Both the position numbers and the translations under genes were made by a program. From positions 124,001-188,000 of the forward strand of contig CAJYTK010000013.1 of the NCBI GenBank assembly GCA_913777615.1: DNA of 64,000 nt, given 5' to 3'. The notes under the pieces were generated by a model. It was not told the origin of the DNA. It worked only from the letters and a program-made list of their open reading frames with translations, and did not search any database. This stretch comes from an uncultured Agrobacterium sp. GTDB lineage: Bacteria > Pseudomonadota > Alphaproteobacteria > Rhizobiales > Rhizobiaceae. Of the stretch, positions 1-8,832 are shown piece after piece; the stretch's first letter is position 1, and each line of letters begins with the position of its first letter.

Positions 1-812
1 TCGGCTGCCATAACGCCGCTCCGGCCCGTGAGCAGGGCGCGTGTCGCAGCAGTGACGTCGTCCTTGCGCATCAGGCTCTCACCAACCAGGAAGGTGCTGA
101 TGTTGCATTTTTCCAGCCGCAGGCAGTCCTCATGGGTGAAGATGCCGCTTTCGCCGACCAACAGCTTGTCCGCTGGCACCATCTTCGCCAGCCGCTCGCT
201 GGTTTCGAGGCTGACCTCGAATGTGCGTAGATTGCGGTTGTTGACGCCGAGCATGGGGGAGGCGAGTTTAAGCGCACGTTCCGTTTCCTCTTCATCATGC
301 ACCTCGACCAGCACATCCATGCCGAGCGAGAAGGCTTCGGCCTCAAGACGTTTTGCCTCATCGTCGGTAAGCGATGCCATGATCACCAGAATGCAGTCCG
401 CGCCCCAGGCGCGGGCCTCATGCACCTGATAGGTTTCGAACATGAAGTCCTTGCGCAAGGCGGGTAGGGAGCAAGCGTTGCGGGCAGCGGTCAAAAACTC
501 CGGCGCTCCTTGGAAGCTCGGTCTATCGGTCAAAACCGAGAGACACGCTGCGTTGCCTGCTTCATAGGCTTTTGCAAGCGCCGGTGGATCGAAATCCGGA
601 CGGATGAGGCCTTTGGATGGGCTTGCCTTCTTGATCTCCGCAATCAGGCCATAGGTGCCTTCCGCCTGCTTGCGCTTTAAGGCGTTGTAGAAGCCTCGAG
701 GGGCGGCCTGATCGGCGGCCATCGCCTTCAGATCGGCAAGAGACACCTTGGCCTTGGCGGCTGCGATTTCCTCGCGCTTATAGGCTTCGATCTTTCTCAG
801 AATGTCGCTCAT
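1..812 (-). CDS. trpC: Indole-3-glycerol-phosphate synthase, 3' end cut by window edge
   Basis: Catalyses ring closure of carboxyphenylaminodeoxyribulose phosphate to indole-3-glycerol phosphate in tryptophan synthesis, in the cytoplasm. About 270 residues are visible, close to the usual length of the family, so only the last one or few codons lie outside the window. Family signatures are visible: [12 protein letters not shown] near residue 58, LRKDFM near 115, and GVNNRNL and VGESG in the later strands of the TIM barrel. The ATG at 812 gives the expected [16 protein letters not shown] start. It lies 6 bases after the trpD stop on the same strand, so the two are probably co-transcribed. Sure of the identity. 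Confidence 0.97.
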   Translation of the reverse strand, partial: MSDILRKIEAYKREEIAAAKAKVSLADLKAMAADQAAPRGFYNALKRKQAEGTYGLIAEIKKASPSKGLIRPDFDPPALAKAYEAGNAACLSVLTDRPSFQGAPEFLTAARNACSLPALRKDFMFETYQVHEARAWGADCILVIMASLTDDEAKRLEAEAFSLGMDVLVEVHDEEETERALKLASPMLGVNNRNLRTFEVSLETSERLAKMVPADKLLVGESGIFTHEDCLRLEKCNISTFLVGESLMRKDDVTAATRALLTGRSGVMAA

Positions 813-818
813 CTTCGC

Positions 819-1832
819 TTACTCCTCGTTGGAGACTGCAACCAGCTTATCCAGTGCAGCAGCAGCCTGGCCCTCATCCAGCGAAGCGCTGGCAATCTTC
901 ATACCGTCGCTCAGCGTTTCGGCCTTGCCGGCAACGACGAGTGCCGCTGCCGCATTGCAAAGAGAAACGTCGCGATAGGCGTTTTTATGACCGGAGAGCA
1001 CGCCGCGAAGTGCATTGGCATTGAAGATGCCGTCTCCGCCCTTGAGGTCGTCGATCGTCGCGGATGAGACGCCGAAGTCCTTCGGCGTCAGGTTGAAGGT
1101 GCGGATCTTGCCATCTTCCAAAGCCGCGACATGGGTAACGCCTGTGGTGGTGATCTCATCCATGCCATCGCCGTGGACAACCCAGATCGATTCCGATCCA
1201 AGATCGCGCAAGACCTCGGCAATTGGCTGAAGCCAACGCGGTGAAAAGACGCCGAGCAGCTGGCGCTTCGCGCCTGCGGGGTTCGATAGCGGGCCGAGCA
1301 GGTTAAAAATCGTGCGGGTGCCGAGTTCCACTCTTGTCGGGCCGACATGGCGCATGGCGGAGTGATGCAACTGCGCGAACATGAAGCCGAGGCCAGCTTC
1401 GTTTATGCAGCGGCTGATGAGCTCAGGTCCAATATCGAGTTTGACGCCCAGGGCCGAAAGAGCGTCGGCAGTACCAGACTTCGAGCTCAAGGCCTTGTTG
1501 CCATGCTTGGCCACTGGAAGGCCGGTGCCTGCAACGATGATCGCGGCGAGGGTGGAGATGTTATACGTGCCGAGACCGTCACCACCCGTTCCGACGATAT
1601 CTACCGCATGGGCGGGCGCGGAGACAGGAAGCATCCGAGCCCGCATCGACGAGACTGCACCGACGATTTCATCCACAGTTTCGCCACGTACCCGCAGCGC
1701 CATGAGAAAACCGCCGATCTGAGACGGCGTGGCCTCGCCGGACATCAGAATATCGAAGGCCTGGCGGGCCTCCTCCCTGTTTAGGCTTTCACCATTTGCA
1801 ACCTTGGCGATTAGCGGCTTCAGTTCGGCCAT
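819..1832 (-). CDS. trpD: Anthranilate phosphoribosyltransferase
   Basis: Transfers phosphoribose from PRPP to anthranilate, the second dedicated step of tryptophan synthesis. The 337 residues match the family length. The PRPP-binding glycine-rich loop is seen as DIVGTGGDG near residue 79, followed by [11 protein letters not shown] near 110 and [12 protein letters not shown] near 180. It is a stand-alone TrpD without a fused glutaminase domain. It lies 13 bases downstream of the ppiD stop and 6 bases upstream of trpC, so ppiD-trpD-trpC look like one minus-strand transcript. Regulation is not visible; no attenuator-like leader was seen between ppiD and trpD. Confidence 0.97.
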   Translation of the reverse strand: MAELKPLIAKVANGESLNREEARQAFDILMSGEATPSQIGGFLMALRVRGETVDEIVGAVSSMRARMLPVSAPAHAVDIVGTGGDGLGTYNISTLAAIIVAGTGLPVAKHGNKALSSKSGTADALSALGVKLDIGPELISRCINEAGLGFMFAQLHHSAMRHVGPTRVELGTRTIFNLLGPLSNPAGAKRQLLGVFSPRWLQPIAEVLRDLGSESIWVVHGDGMDEITTTGVTHVAALEDGKIRTFNLTPKDFGVSSATIDDLKGGDGIFNANALRGVLSGHKNAYRDVSLCNAAAALVVAGKAETLSDGMKIASASLDEGQAAAALDKLVAVSNEE

Positions 1833-1845
1833 GTCCCGTTCCCTA

Positions 1846-3738
1846 TCAGTATGCAGTCATCGCCTGATCTGCGAGCGCCTGATTGATGCTGACACCATAG
1901 TCGTTCTGCAGACGGCTGACCATCTGATCCAGCATGTCCTCACCCGCAGCCTTTGCCATGGCCGTGATCTGACGATCGTCGTTGTTCAGGGCATCGACAG
2001 GGGCATTGGTGTTGACTTCCGTCACCTTGAAGAGAATCCGACCGGAACCATCCGCATTGACCGCGGTGCCGGCCAAGCCGTCAGCGCCTGCAAAGATCGC
2101 CGAAACGGCCTGCTGACCGAAGAGAGCATCGTCACTGTTGCGACGCAGCCCCATCTTGGTTTCAACAGCAAGACCCATTTCGCCGGCAATCGTCTGGAGG
2201 CTCTCGCCCTTTTCGATACGAGCCTTCAGCTCTGCTGCCTTGGCTGTCAGGGCATTGCGCTGCTGCTCGGCCGTCCATTCAGCGACGACTCGTTCGCGAA
2301 CCTCATCCAGCGTGCGGTCACGCGGCGGGATGATCTGATCGACATCGAACCAGACGTAACCTTCGCGACCGATGTTAACCGCTGGTGCTTCTGTGCCGGG
2401 TTCCGTTTTAAATACCTCTGTCAACAGAGCAGGCGTAGGAAGGCCTTCGACCGGGTTGCCCTTTTCGTCCTCGCCATTGGCGTCGATGGCGTTGATGGTC
2501 ACTGCCTTGAGGTTCAGCTGGTTTGCCGCATCCGCAAGCGACGAGCCGCCGCCACGCAGGTCCTCGTAGCGATCGTGAACACTGTTGAGTTGTTCAGCAG
2601 CATTTGCGGTCGCAAGTTGCGTGCGTATTTCTTCCTTTGCCTCATCCAGCGTCTTCATGCTCTCACCCTTTATGCCGGTGACGCGAAGGATGACTGGGCC
2701 AAAGGCTCCATCGACCACAGGCGAAATGCCGCCGTCTTTCTGAACCGCAAAGGCTGCATCGGCGATGGAGGGATCAGGCATCGTTTCCTTGGTAAACTCA
2801 CCAAGCAGCACGTCTGCCGGCTGCTTGCCCTGATCCTTGATGACCTGATCGTAGGTCGTCGTTCCAGCGCGGATCTGAACAGCAGCAGCTTCCGCCATCT
2901 CCTTATTCGGAAAAACCAGCTGCTCGACCGTGCGGCGGCCTGCGGTGCGGAACTTGTCCTTGTTCTTTTCGTAGTATTCGGCGACCTGAGCGTCGGTGAT
3001 GTCGCTCTGATTTGCGATATCGGACGGCTCAAGCTTCACATATGTGAATTTGCGATATTCGGGTGCGCGGAACTGCGTCTTGTGACTTTCGAACCAGGCA
3101 GCCAGTACATCGTCCGCCGGAGCTTTCACCGGATCGATATTGGCGTTGGACAGCAGGAGATAATCGACCGAGCGCTGCTCGTTGAGGTACTGCTTCAATG
3201 CATCAACCAGAACCTGTGGCGGCGTGAAACCATCGGAAATGGCATCTACGATCTGGCTGCGGACCGCGACCTTGCTGCGCTCCTTCACATAGTCGTCCTC
3301 GTTGAAGCCAGCGCCGCGTAGACGCTGGCTGAAGAGCTGTCGATCAAACTGGCCAGTGGGCGACTTGAAGGCTGGGTCTTCGGCAATGAGATTCGCCAGA
3401 CGGTCCTCGGAAAGCCCAAGGTTCATGCTCTCCGCGAGTTGATCAAGCGAAGCGCCCGCTGCAAGCTGGCTGAAGACCTCGCGGTCGATACCGAAAGCTT
3501 TCGCCTGTTCCGTGGTCAGACGCGTACCGAACTGTTGGCCGATCTCTCCCATTCGCCGCTGGTAGGCCATGCGAAACTCATTCGGTGTCACCGTCTGATC
3601 ACCGACCGTCATCACGGCGTGTGAATTGCTCGAAACGAGTGATGCCGACACACCCCATATGCCGAATGAAACGACAAGAAGAAGAAGGAGCAGCTTTGCC
3701 GCCATGGTTCTGGAAGCGTTTCTCAGGGAATCGAGCAT
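1846..3738 (-). CDS. ppiD: PpiD-type peptidyl-prolyl isomerase, inner-membrane anchored
   Basis: A 630-residue periplasmic folding factor. The N-terminus has a single membrane anchor ([18 protein letters not shown], about residues 13-30) after a short basic cytoplasmic stretch. A SurA-N-like domain follows, then a parvulin (PpiC) domain at about residues 270-360 that includes [18 protein letters not shown]. Family knowledge says PpiD helps outer-membrane and secreted proteins as they leave the Sec translocon. It is first in an apparent ppiD-trpD-trpC transcript, which probably reflects compact packing rather than shared function. No clear Shine-Dalgarno sequence precedes the ATG at 3738, but the N-terminus is the expected one. 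Confidence 0.92.
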   Translation of the reverse strand: MLDSLRNASRTMAAKLLLLLLVVSFGIWGVSASLVSSNSHAVMTVGDQTVTPNEFRMAYQRRMGEIGQQFGTRLTTEQAKAFGIDREVFSQLAAGASLDQLAESMNLGLSEDRLANLIAEDPAFKSPTGQFDRQLFSQRLRGAGFNEDDYVKERSKVAVRSQIVDAISDGFTPPQVLVDALKQYLNEQRSVDYLLLSNANIDPVKAPADDVLAAWFESHKTQFRAPEYRKFTYVKLEPSDIANQSDITDAQVAEYYEKNKDKFRTAGRRTVEQLVFPNKEMAEAAAVQIRAGTTTYDQVIKDQGKQPADVLLGEFTKETMPDPSIADAAFAVQKDGGISPVVDGAFGPVILRVTGIKGESMKTLDEAKEEIRTQLATANAAEQLNSVHDRYEDLRGGGSSLADAANQLNLKAVTINAIDANGEDEKGNPVEGLPTPALLTEVFKTEPGTEAPAVNIGREGYVWFDVDQIIPPRDRTLDEVRERVVAEWTAEQQRNALTAKAAELKARIEKGESLQTIAGEMGLAVETKMGLRRNSDDALFGQQAVSAIFAGADGLAGTAVNADGSGRILFKVTEVNTNAPVDALNNDDRQITAMAKAAGEDMLDQMVSRLQNDYGVSINQALADQAMTAY

Positions 3739-3885
3739 CGTTATGCAAACCTCACAATATGCGCCCGTTACGCCGGGTCTATCGGGGTTCCTTAGAGCGT
3801 TTTATTGGTAAATGGAAGCTGTTCTGTTGAAACCTAAGGGTCAACTGATTGTGCGAACCGCATGCAGATGCCATGGCCTGCGGCG

Positions 3886-3917
3886 CACAAAAAAGCCGCC
3901 TAGGATAAGGCGGCTTT
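3886..3917 (-). terminator. Rho-independent terminator of the small-ORF cluster
   Basis: Stem AAGCCGCC/GGCGGCTT at 3892-3900 and 3909-3917 with an 8-base loop. Read on the minus strand it is followed by a run of T (plus-strand A run 3889-3894). It lies 32 bases past the stop of the small ORF ending at 3949, so it closes that transcription unit. Confidence 0.8.
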
Positions 3918-3948
3918 GTGCGGCGACGGAGTTTTGATGCCTATGCTG

Positions 3949-4083
3949 TCAGAACGACTTGCTGCGTTCCAGCATATCCTTCAACTCCTCATCTTCCTTC
4001 TGTAGTTCGGAAACCACCGAGACGACCGATGCCACGAACATGACGCTGATCAAGGCAGAAAGCACTGTCAAAACGAAAATCAT
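3949..4083 (-). CDS. 44-residue putative single-span membrane protein
   Basis: Not recognised. The protein begins MIFVLTVLSALISVMFVASV. Residues 2-24 form one hydrophobic segment, followed by a strongly charged tail (ELQKEDEELKDMLERSKSF) that could be a short amphipathic helix or coiled coil. A GGAG ribosome-binding sequence lies about 10 bases ahead of the ATG. A clear terminator follows the stop on the same strand, which supports a genuine transcript. It is the last of up to three tiny minus-strand ORFs between ppiD and coaD. Membrane location is inferred from hydrophobicity alone; no function can be assigned. Confidence 0.6.
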   Translation of the reverse strand: MIFVLTVLSALISVMFVASVVSVVSELQKEDEELKDMLERSKSF

Positions 4084-4121
4084 GGCGTATTACTCCGGTC
4101 TATGTGGGTTTCCCCTGCCGA

Positions 4122-4301
4122 TCAGTAGTAGTTCATATACTGATAGCGGGATGTAAGCTGCGGGAAGCTTGCTTCCTGTTGCTGTGGCTTCTGGGCGTAA
4201 AGGCTGAACGTCGTCGCAACCATCGCGATGAGCAGCATTGTCCAGGCGGTGCTGATCACACCGATTTTCGCCGAAGTAGACTGCTTTTCTCTTGCAAACA
4301 T
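4122..4301 (-). CDS. 59-residue putative single-span membrane protein
   Basis: Not recognised. The N-terminus is short and basic (MFAREKQSTSAK), followed by a hydrophobic span at about residues 12-36 (IGVISTAWTMLLIAMVATT). The C-terminal tail is rich in Gln and Tyr and ends TSRYQYMNYY. The basic end before the span predicts N-in, C-out topology. An AAGGA ribosome-binding sequence lies about 9 bases upstream of the ATG. It is 38 bases upstream of the 44-residue ORF on the same strand, and a 37-base repeat lies 87-123 bases ahead of its start. It is probably real, but function is unknown. Confidence 0.6.
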   Translation of the reverse strand: MFAREKQSTSAKIGVISTAWTMLLIAMVATTFSLYAQKPQQQEASFPQLTSRYQYMNYY

Positions 4302-4387
4302 TTGTCCGTTCCTTTGCCTGCGAATAGAACGCCTGACTTCAAGTCGGGTTCCGAAATACTATTAAAAATCGATTAGCATTGCGCCAG

Positions 4388-4424
4388 TGAAGCTTCCTTG
4401 AATGCCGCGTTCATCTGGCGTTCA
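4388..4424 (-). promoter_or_regulatory. Operator-like repeat, copy 1, with candidate -10
   Basis: A 37-base segment that recurs at 4577-4613 with about 27 of 37 positions identical. On the minus strand it contains TGAACGC twice at 11-base spacing (one helical turn), then ATTCA, then AGCTTCA. Twelve bases beyond AGCTTCA is a TAAT-type -10 candidate at 4370-4375. Direct repeats at 11-base spacing next to a -10 are typical of sites for OmpR/PhoB-type activators. The regulator is unknown. The start of the 59-residue ORF is about 70 bases downstream of the -10. Confidence 0.5.
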
Positions 4425-4442
4425 GGAAATTGGCAGCTCACG

Positions 4443-4523
4443 TCAATCCATGAAGAGCTGTTCCACCACGAATGAAGCTGCGACCGTCAGGATCACCATG
4501 AATGCCAGCATTTCCGTCTCCAT
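4443..4523 (-). CDS. 26-residue possible micro-membrane protein
   Basis: Tentative. The ORF encodes METEMLAFMVILTVAASFVV plus six residues, almost all of it a hydrophobic helix. No strong ribosome-binding sequence precedes it. The main support is context: it lies 54-90 bases downstream of the second copy of the operator-like repeat, as the 59-residue ORF lies downstream of the first copy. It could equally be part of an untranslated leader. Confidence 0.3.
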   Translation of the reverse strand: METEMLAFMVILTVAASFVVEQLFMD

Positions 4524-4576
4524 TGGGATGTCAGACCCGATGCGTTGTCGATGGTTCAACTTATAAGGAGTGGCTT

Positions 4577-4613
4577 TGAAGCTGTGCTGAATGCTGCATT
4601 CATTGGACATTCA
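4577..4613 (-). promoter_or_regulatory. Operator-like repeat, copy 2, with candidate -10
   Basis: Second copy of the repeat at 4388-4424. It keeps TGAAGCT at one end, TGAATGC and TTCAT in the middle, and two ATTCA blocks 11 bases apart. On the minus strand a TATAAG -10 candidate at 4560-4565 lies 11 bases beyond the repeat, the same geometry as copy 1. It is also 82 bases ahead of coaD on the other strand, so it could influence both directions. Confidence 0.5.
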
Positions 4614-4695
4614 CTTAAGCGATCGAGGTATAAGTCTTGCAGATGCGATGCTGACGTGACAAAAGGCCCACCGAGACGGAAGTATCGAGAGCGGT

Positions 4696-5190
4696 ATGAC
4701 GATTGCCTTTTATCCTGGATCCTTCGATCCGATGACCAACGGACATCTGGATGTTCTCATCCAGTCATTGAATGTGGCATCGAATGTGATCGTCGCCATT
4801 GGCGTTCATCCAGGTAAGGTACCCATGTTCGGCTTCGAAGAACGTGCGGATCTCATCAGACAATCTCTCAACGACGTGTTGCCGGACGCTATGGACAGGC
4901 TGCGCGTCGTTTCCTTCGACAATCTCGTTGTCGATGCGGCCCGCAGTCATGGTGCAACGCTTCTGGTTCGAGGCCTGCGCGACGGTACCGATCTCGATTA
5001 TGAGATGCAGATGGCGGGGATGAACCGGCAGATGGCGCCGGATATCCAGACCGTTTTCTTACCCGCAGGCACCGCATCGCGGCCTATTACCGCCACATTG
5101 GTTCGTCAGATCGCAGCCATGGGCGGCCATGTCGAGGCCTTTGTGCCCAAAGCCGTGCTTGAAGCCCTTAACACGAAGCTGAAACGATAG
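4696..5190 (+). CDS. coaD: Pantetheine-phosphate adenylyltransferase
   Basis: Transfers AMP from ATP to 4'-phosphopantetheine, the penultimate step of coenzyme A synthesis. The 164 residues match the family length. The nucleotidyltransferase signature is visible as [13 protein letters not shown] (residues 5-17, TNGH being the TxGH motif), with [13 protein letters not shown] near residue 90 and the second ATP-binding motif ITATLVR near 130. A GAGAG ribosome-binding sequence precedes the ATG. It heads a plus-strand run of coaD, two cyclophilins, queA, tgt and pabB. In many relatives gyrA stands just upstream; here the upstream neighbours are small ORFs on the other strand. Confidence 0.96.
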   Translation: MTIAFYPGSFDPMTNGHLDVLIQSLNVASNVIVAIGVHPGKVPMFGFEERADLIRQSLNDVLPDAMDRLRVVSFDNLVVDAARSHGATLLVRGLRDGTDLDYEMQMAGMNRQMAPDIQTVFLPAGTASRPITATLVRQIAAMGGHVEAFVPKAVLEALNTKLKR

Positions 5191-5218
5191 TTTCGGCATA
5201 TAGGTGGAGCCAATCCGA

Positions 5219-5788
5219 ATGAAATTGCTCAAATTTGCCTTTGCGGGTGCCATGTTCGTCAGCGCTGTTGCTGCGAGCACGATCGCTTCTGCGGCCGATC
5301 TTCTGACGATCCAGTTGAAGGATGGCCCGGTCGTCATTCAGCTTATGCCCGAGGTTGCGCCGAAGCATGTGGCGCAGATCGAGGCTCTCGCCAAGAAGGG
5401 CGCCTATGATGGCGTTGCCTTCCACCGCGTCATCAACGGTTTCATGGCGCAGACCGGCGATGTGCAGTACGGCAATATGAACAAGGGCTTCGATGCGCGG
5501 CGTGCCGGTACCGGTGGTTCCGACCTTCCAGATATCCCCGCCGAGTTCTCGAAAGTTCCCTTCGAGCGTGGCACCGTCGGCATGGCCCGGTCGCAAAACC
5601 CGAATTCTGCAAACTCGCAGTTCTTCATCATGTTCGATCAGGGACCTTTCTTAAACGGCCAGTATACCGTGGTCGGCAAGGTCGTTTCGGGCATGGAATT
5701 CGTCGACAAGATCAAGCGTGGTGCCGGCGGAAACGGCGAAGTCTCCGATCCTGACCGCATGGTCAAGGTAACGGTGACCAAGAAGTAA
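5219..5788 (+). CDS. ppiA: Periplasmic cyclophilin-type peptidyl-prolyl isomerase
   Basis: Cyclophilin with an N-terminal signal peptide (MKLLKFAFAGAMFVSAV, cleavage probable after SASA-type residues near 25), so it acts in the periplasm. The catalytic core is visible in VAFHRVINGFMAQTGD, then ANSQFFIMF. The ATG at 5219 has a GGTGGAG ribosome-binding sequence 9 bases upstream. An in-frame GTG at 5204 falls inside that sequence and was rejected as start. The next gene is a paralogue without a signal peptide, so the pair covers two compartments. Confidence 0.9.
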   Translation: MKLLKFAFAGAMFVSAVAASTIASAADLLTIQLKDGPVVIQLMPEVAPKHVAQIEALAKKGAYDGVAFHRVINGFMAQTGDVQYGNMNKGFDARRAGTGGSDLPDIPAEFSKVPFERGTVGMARSQNPNSANSQFFIMFDQGPFLNGQYTVVGKVVSGMEFVDKIKRGAGGNGEVSDPDRMVKVTVTKK

Positions 5789-5854
5789 CATCGCGACAAC
5801 CACGTCAAACGGGCGTTCTGCCCCTCTAGCCTAACCCTAGCAAGGAGAGATATC

Positions 5855-6364
5855 ATGGCCGAGATCAAGGATCCGGAAAACACCCTCATCATGGAAACGA
5901 CGACCGGCAAGGTTGTTATTCAGCTTCTGCCAGAAGTTGCTCCAGGCCATGTTGCCCGCATCAAGGAACTGGTGTCCGAGCAGGCCTATGACGGCGTCGT
6001 CTTCCACCGCGTCATCGCAGACTTCATGGCACAGACCGGCGACGTGAAGTTCGGCAAGAAGGGTTCTGCCGATTTTAACCCGGCACGTGCCGGTATGGGC
6101 GGTTCTGAGAAGCCTGACCTGAAGGCTGAATTCTCCGCCATTCCGCATGTTCGCGGCACGTGCTCCATGGCCCGTTCGCAGAGCCCGAACTCCGCCAACT
6201 CGCAGTTCTTCATCTGCTTTACGGATTCTCCGTGGCTGAACAAGCAGTACACGGTCTGGGGCCAGGTAATTGAGGGCATGGAAGCCATCGACAAGATCAA
6301 GAAGGGCGAGCCTGTGAAGGACCCCGATTCGATCGTGTCGATCCGTCTGGCGTCTGCAGCCTAA
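5855..6364 (+). CDS. ppiB: Cytoplasmic cyclophilin-type peptidyl-prolyl isomerase
   Basis: A 169-residue cyclophilin without signal peptide, so cytoplasmic. The core reads VVFHRVIADFMAQTGD and ANSQFFICF, closely parallel to the periplasmic paralogue immediately upstream. An AAGGAGAGAT ribosome-binding sequence lies just ahead of the ATG. The shared positions, including the aligned GRAGTGGS/ARAGMGGS loops, indicate an old tandem duplication followed by relocation of one product. A strong terminator lies at 6489-6520. Confidence 0.92.
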   Translation: MAEIKDPENTLIMETTTGKVVIQLLPEVAPGHVARIKELVSEQAYDGVVFHRVIADFMAQTGDVKFGKKGSADFNPARAGMGGSEKPDLKAEFSAIPHVRGTCSMARSQSPNSANSQFFICFTDSPWLNKQYTVWGQVIEGMEAIDKIKKGEPVKDPDSIVSIRLASAA

Positions 6365-6413
6365 GGAGTTCTCGCCTTGCCGAGAGGCAGGGCGGGCCGC
6401 CGACGTTTTCTAT

Positions 6414-6450
6414 CCTCGGGGCACTCTCGGGCTTAACCCGAGGACCGAGG
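6414..6450. repeat. Nested palindromic intergenic element
   Basis: Two nested inverted repeats: CCTCGG/CCGAGG (6414-6419, 6445-6450) around CTCGGG/CCCGAG (6426-6431, 6437-6442) with a CTTAA loop. It lies between the ppiB stop and its terminator and belongs to no gene. It resembles the short palindromic elements scattered between rhizobial genes, but only one copy is seen here. Confidence 0.45.
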
Positions 6451-6488
6451 ACGACGTCGAGGAAAAGGCATCCTTCGTGCCAACCATG

Positions 6489-6520
6489 ACCCGCCGGCAG
6501 TTCGCTGCGAGGCGGGTTTT
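6489..6520 (+). terminator. Terminator after ppiB
   Basis: Stem ACCCGCC/GGCGGGT enclosing GCAG-TTCG-CTGC, a UUCG tetraloop hairpin, followed by four T. It separates the cyclophilin genes from queA. Confidence 0.8.
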
Positions 6521-6598
6521 GACATTCTGAGCTTTTCGCTTTTCTCTGCGGCGAGAGAGGTGAAAGTGACAATAGACGAATTTTATAAGAGCTTCCGA

Positions 6599-7681
6599 AT
6601 GCGTGTTGACCTGTTCGATTTCGATCTCCCCGAGGAAAATATTGCGTTGCGCCCGGCCAATCCGCGTGACAGCGCCCGACTACTCGTGGTCGATCCCAAT
6701 ACGGACCGGATGACGGATCATCAGGTCTTTGATCTTGCGAGCTTCCTGAAGCCCGGCGACGCGCTGGTGTTCAACGATACACGCGTCATTCCCGCACAGC
6801 TCGAAGGCATTCGCTTGCGCGAAGGCGCGCAGGAGACCTCGGTTTCCGCCACGCTGCACATGCGCGCCGATGCGAGCCGGTGGAAGGCCTTCGCGCGGCC
6901 GGGCAAACGCATCAAGGCGGGCGACCGCATTCGCTTCGGCTATGAGCGCGACAATGCCTGCGGCCTTGCCTGGCTGGAAGCGACGGTGGAGGAAAAGGGC
7001 GAGGAGGGTGAAATCACCCTGCTGTTCGACGTATCCGGTCCCGCACTCGATGAAGCGATTGCCTCTGTCGGGCATATTCCGCTGCCTCCCTATATCGCTG
7101 CGAAGCGGCCCGAGGATATGCAGGATCAGGAAGATTATCAGACGATCTATGCGCGGGAAAAAGGTGCCGTTGCCGCACCGACGGCTGGCCTGCATTTTAC
7201 GCCAGCACTCTTCGAAGCGCTGGACAAGGCTGGCATCGAGCGCCACTTCGTCACGCTGCATGTCGGTGCCGGAACATTTCTGCCGGTCAAGGCCGATGAC
7301 ACCGAAGACCACAAGATGCATCTTGAAATCGGCTATGTGTCGGACGAGACGGCTGAGAAGCTGAATGTGGTGAAGGCGAGGGGCGGACGGATCGTCTGCG
7401 TTGGTACGACATCGCTGCGGCTGATCGAAAGTGCTGCCGGCGACGACGGGCAGATCCGCCCATGGTCAGGTGCGACCGGCATCTTCATCACGCCAGGCTA
7501 TCGCTTCAAGGCGGTCGATATTCTGATGACCAATTTTCACCTGCCGAAATCCACTCTTTTTATGCTGGTTTCGGCCTTCTGCGGTCTGGAGACGATGCGA
7601 GCGGCGTACGCCCATGCCATCGAAACAGGCTACCGTTTCTATTCCTATGGCGATTCCAGCCTGCTCTTCCGGAAAGTCTGA
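6599..7681 (+). CDS. queA: tRNA preQ1(34) S-adenosylmethionine ribosyltransferase-isomerase
   Basis: Transfers and rearranges the ribosyl part of S-adenosylmethionine onto preQ1 at tRNA position 34, forming epoxyqueuosine. The 360 residues are the normal length. Visible family segments are the start [30 protein letters not shown] near residue 57, [13 protein letters not shown] near 190 and [12 protein letters not shown] near 217. The ATG at 6599 gives the conserved N-terminus. An in-frame GTG at 6560 with a GAGAGAGG sequence just ahead would add 13 non-conserved residues. Its stop overlaps the tgt start (TGATG), so the two queuosine genes are translationally coupled. Confidence 0.95.
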   Translation: MRVDLFDFDLPEENIALRPANPRDSARLLVVDPNTDRMTDHQVFDLASFLKPGDALVFNDTRVIPAQLEGIRLREGAQETSVSATLHMRADASRWKAFARPGKRIKAGDRIRFGYERDNACGLAWLEATVEEKGEEGEITLLFDVSGPALDEAIASVGHIPLPPYIAAKRPEDMQDQEDYQTIYAREKGAVAAPTAGLHFTPALFEALDKAGIERHFVTLHVGAGTFLPVKADDTEDHKMHLEIGYVSDETAEKLNVVKARGGRIVCVGTTSLRLIESAAGDDGQIRPWSGATGIFITPGYRFKAVDILMTNFHLPKSTLFMLVSAFCGLETMRAAYAHAIETGYRFYSYGDSSLLFRKV

Positions 7682-8811
7682 TGCACGAAAACTTCACCTT
7701 CACCCTTAAAGCAACCAGCGGCGGCGCGCGCCTCGGCGAAGTGGCGATGCCGCGCGGCGTGATCCGCACGCCCGCCTTCATGCCGGTCGGCACAGTCGGT
7801 ACTGTCAAGGCCATGTATCTGGATCAGGTGCGCGAGCTCGGCGCCGATATCATTCTCGGCAATACCTATCACCTGATGCTGCGCCCCGGCCCGGAGCGGG
7901 TGGCGCGCCTCGGCGGCCTGCATGAGCTGATCCGCTGGCCGCATCCGATCCTGACCGATAGCGGCGGCTTTCAGGTCATGTCGTTGTCTGGTCTGCGAAA
8001 GCTCGATGAAAAGGGCGTGACCTTCAAGAGCCATGTCGATGGTTCGCTGCATCATATGTCTCCGGAGCGCTCCATCGAGATCCAGGGTCTGCTCGATTCG
8101 GATATCCAGATGCAGCTCGATGAATGCGTGGCGCTTCCCGCCGAACGCAAGGAAATCGAGCGGGCCATGGAAATGTCTCTGCGCTGGGCGGAACGCTGCC
8201 GTGTGGCCTTTGGCGAGCAGAAGGGCAAGGCAATGTTCGGTATCGTCCAGGGCGGCGACCAGCCGGACTTGCGCATCCGTTCTGCCGAGGGATTGAAGCA
8301 GCTTGATCTCAAGGGCTACGCCGTTGGTGGCTTGGCAGTCGGCGAGCCGCAAGACGTGATGCTGGCCATGCTCGACACGACGCTGCCGGTTCTGCCGACG
8401 GAAAAGCCGCGCTATCTGATGGGTGTGGGTACGCCGGACGATATCCTGAAATCCGTGGCGCGCGGCATCGACATGTTCGACTGCGTGATGCCGACTCGTT
8501 CTGGCCGCCACGGCCTTGCCTTTACCCGCAGGGGCAGGGTCAATATTCGCAATGCGCGCCACGCCGAAGATATGCGTCCGCTTGATGAGCAGTCCAACTG
8601 CCCGGCATCGCGCGATTATTCCCGCGCTTATCTGCATCATCTGGTCCGATCCAATGAAGCGCTGGGCGGCATGCTTCTTTCCTGGCACAATCTCGCCTAT
8701 TATCAGGAGTTGATGCAGGGGATTCGCAAATCGATTGAAGAAGGTCGCTTTGCGGATTTCTACGCGGAGACCATTGAAATGTGGGCGAAAGGCGATATCG
8801 ATCCGGTGTGA
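7681..8811 (+). CDS. tgt: tRNA-guanine (queuine) transglycosylase with altered zinc site
   Basis: Exchanges guanine-34 for the queuosine precursor in tRNAs for Asn, Asp, His and Tyr. The 376-residue TIM-barrel protein keeps the catalytic aspartates: D93 in [10 protein letters not shown] and D267 in [14 protein letters not shown]. The zinc site is unusual. Bacterial enzymes have Cys-x-Cys-x2-Cys followed by a distant His, but here the positions read S305, C307, S310 and H336. The C307-H336 spacing equals that of the Zymomonas enzyme, so the alignment is secure and two of four ligands are changed. Whether metal is still bound cannot be told. The start codon overlaps the queA stop. Confidence 0.95.
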   Translation: MHENFTFTLKATSGGARLGEVAMPRGVIRTPAFMPVGTVGTVKAMYLDQVRELGADIILGNTYHLMLRPGPERVARLGGLHELIRWPHPILTDSGGFQVMSLSGLRKLDEKGVTFKSHVDGSLHHMSPERSIEIQGLLDSDIQMQLDECVALPAERKEIERAMEMSLRWAERCRVAFGEQKGKAMFGIVQGGDQPDLRIRSAEGLKQLDLKGYAVGGLAVGEPQDVMLAMLDTTLPVLPTEKPRYLMGVGTPDDILKSVARGIDMFDCVMPTRSGRHGLAFTRRGRVNIRNARHAEDMRPLDEQSNCPASRDYSRAYLHHLVRSNEALGGMLLSWHNLAYYQELMQGIRKSIEEGRFADFYAETIEMWAKGDIDPV

Positions 8812-8832
8812 CAAACATCATCGGATCGCCGA

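Noticed and set aside
1729-3321. 530-codon open frame antisense to ppiD and trpD
   Set aside because: Low-complexity Arg/His-rich translation with no recognisable domain; the opposite strand encodes well-conserved PpiD.
4545-4817. 90-codon plus-strand open frame overlapping the coaD start
   Set aside because: It crosses the coaD start in another frame and has Cys/Arg-rich non-protein-like composition.
7645-8814. 389-codon open frame antisense to tgt
   Set aside because: Translation has no family features and fully overlaps the conserved tgt gene.
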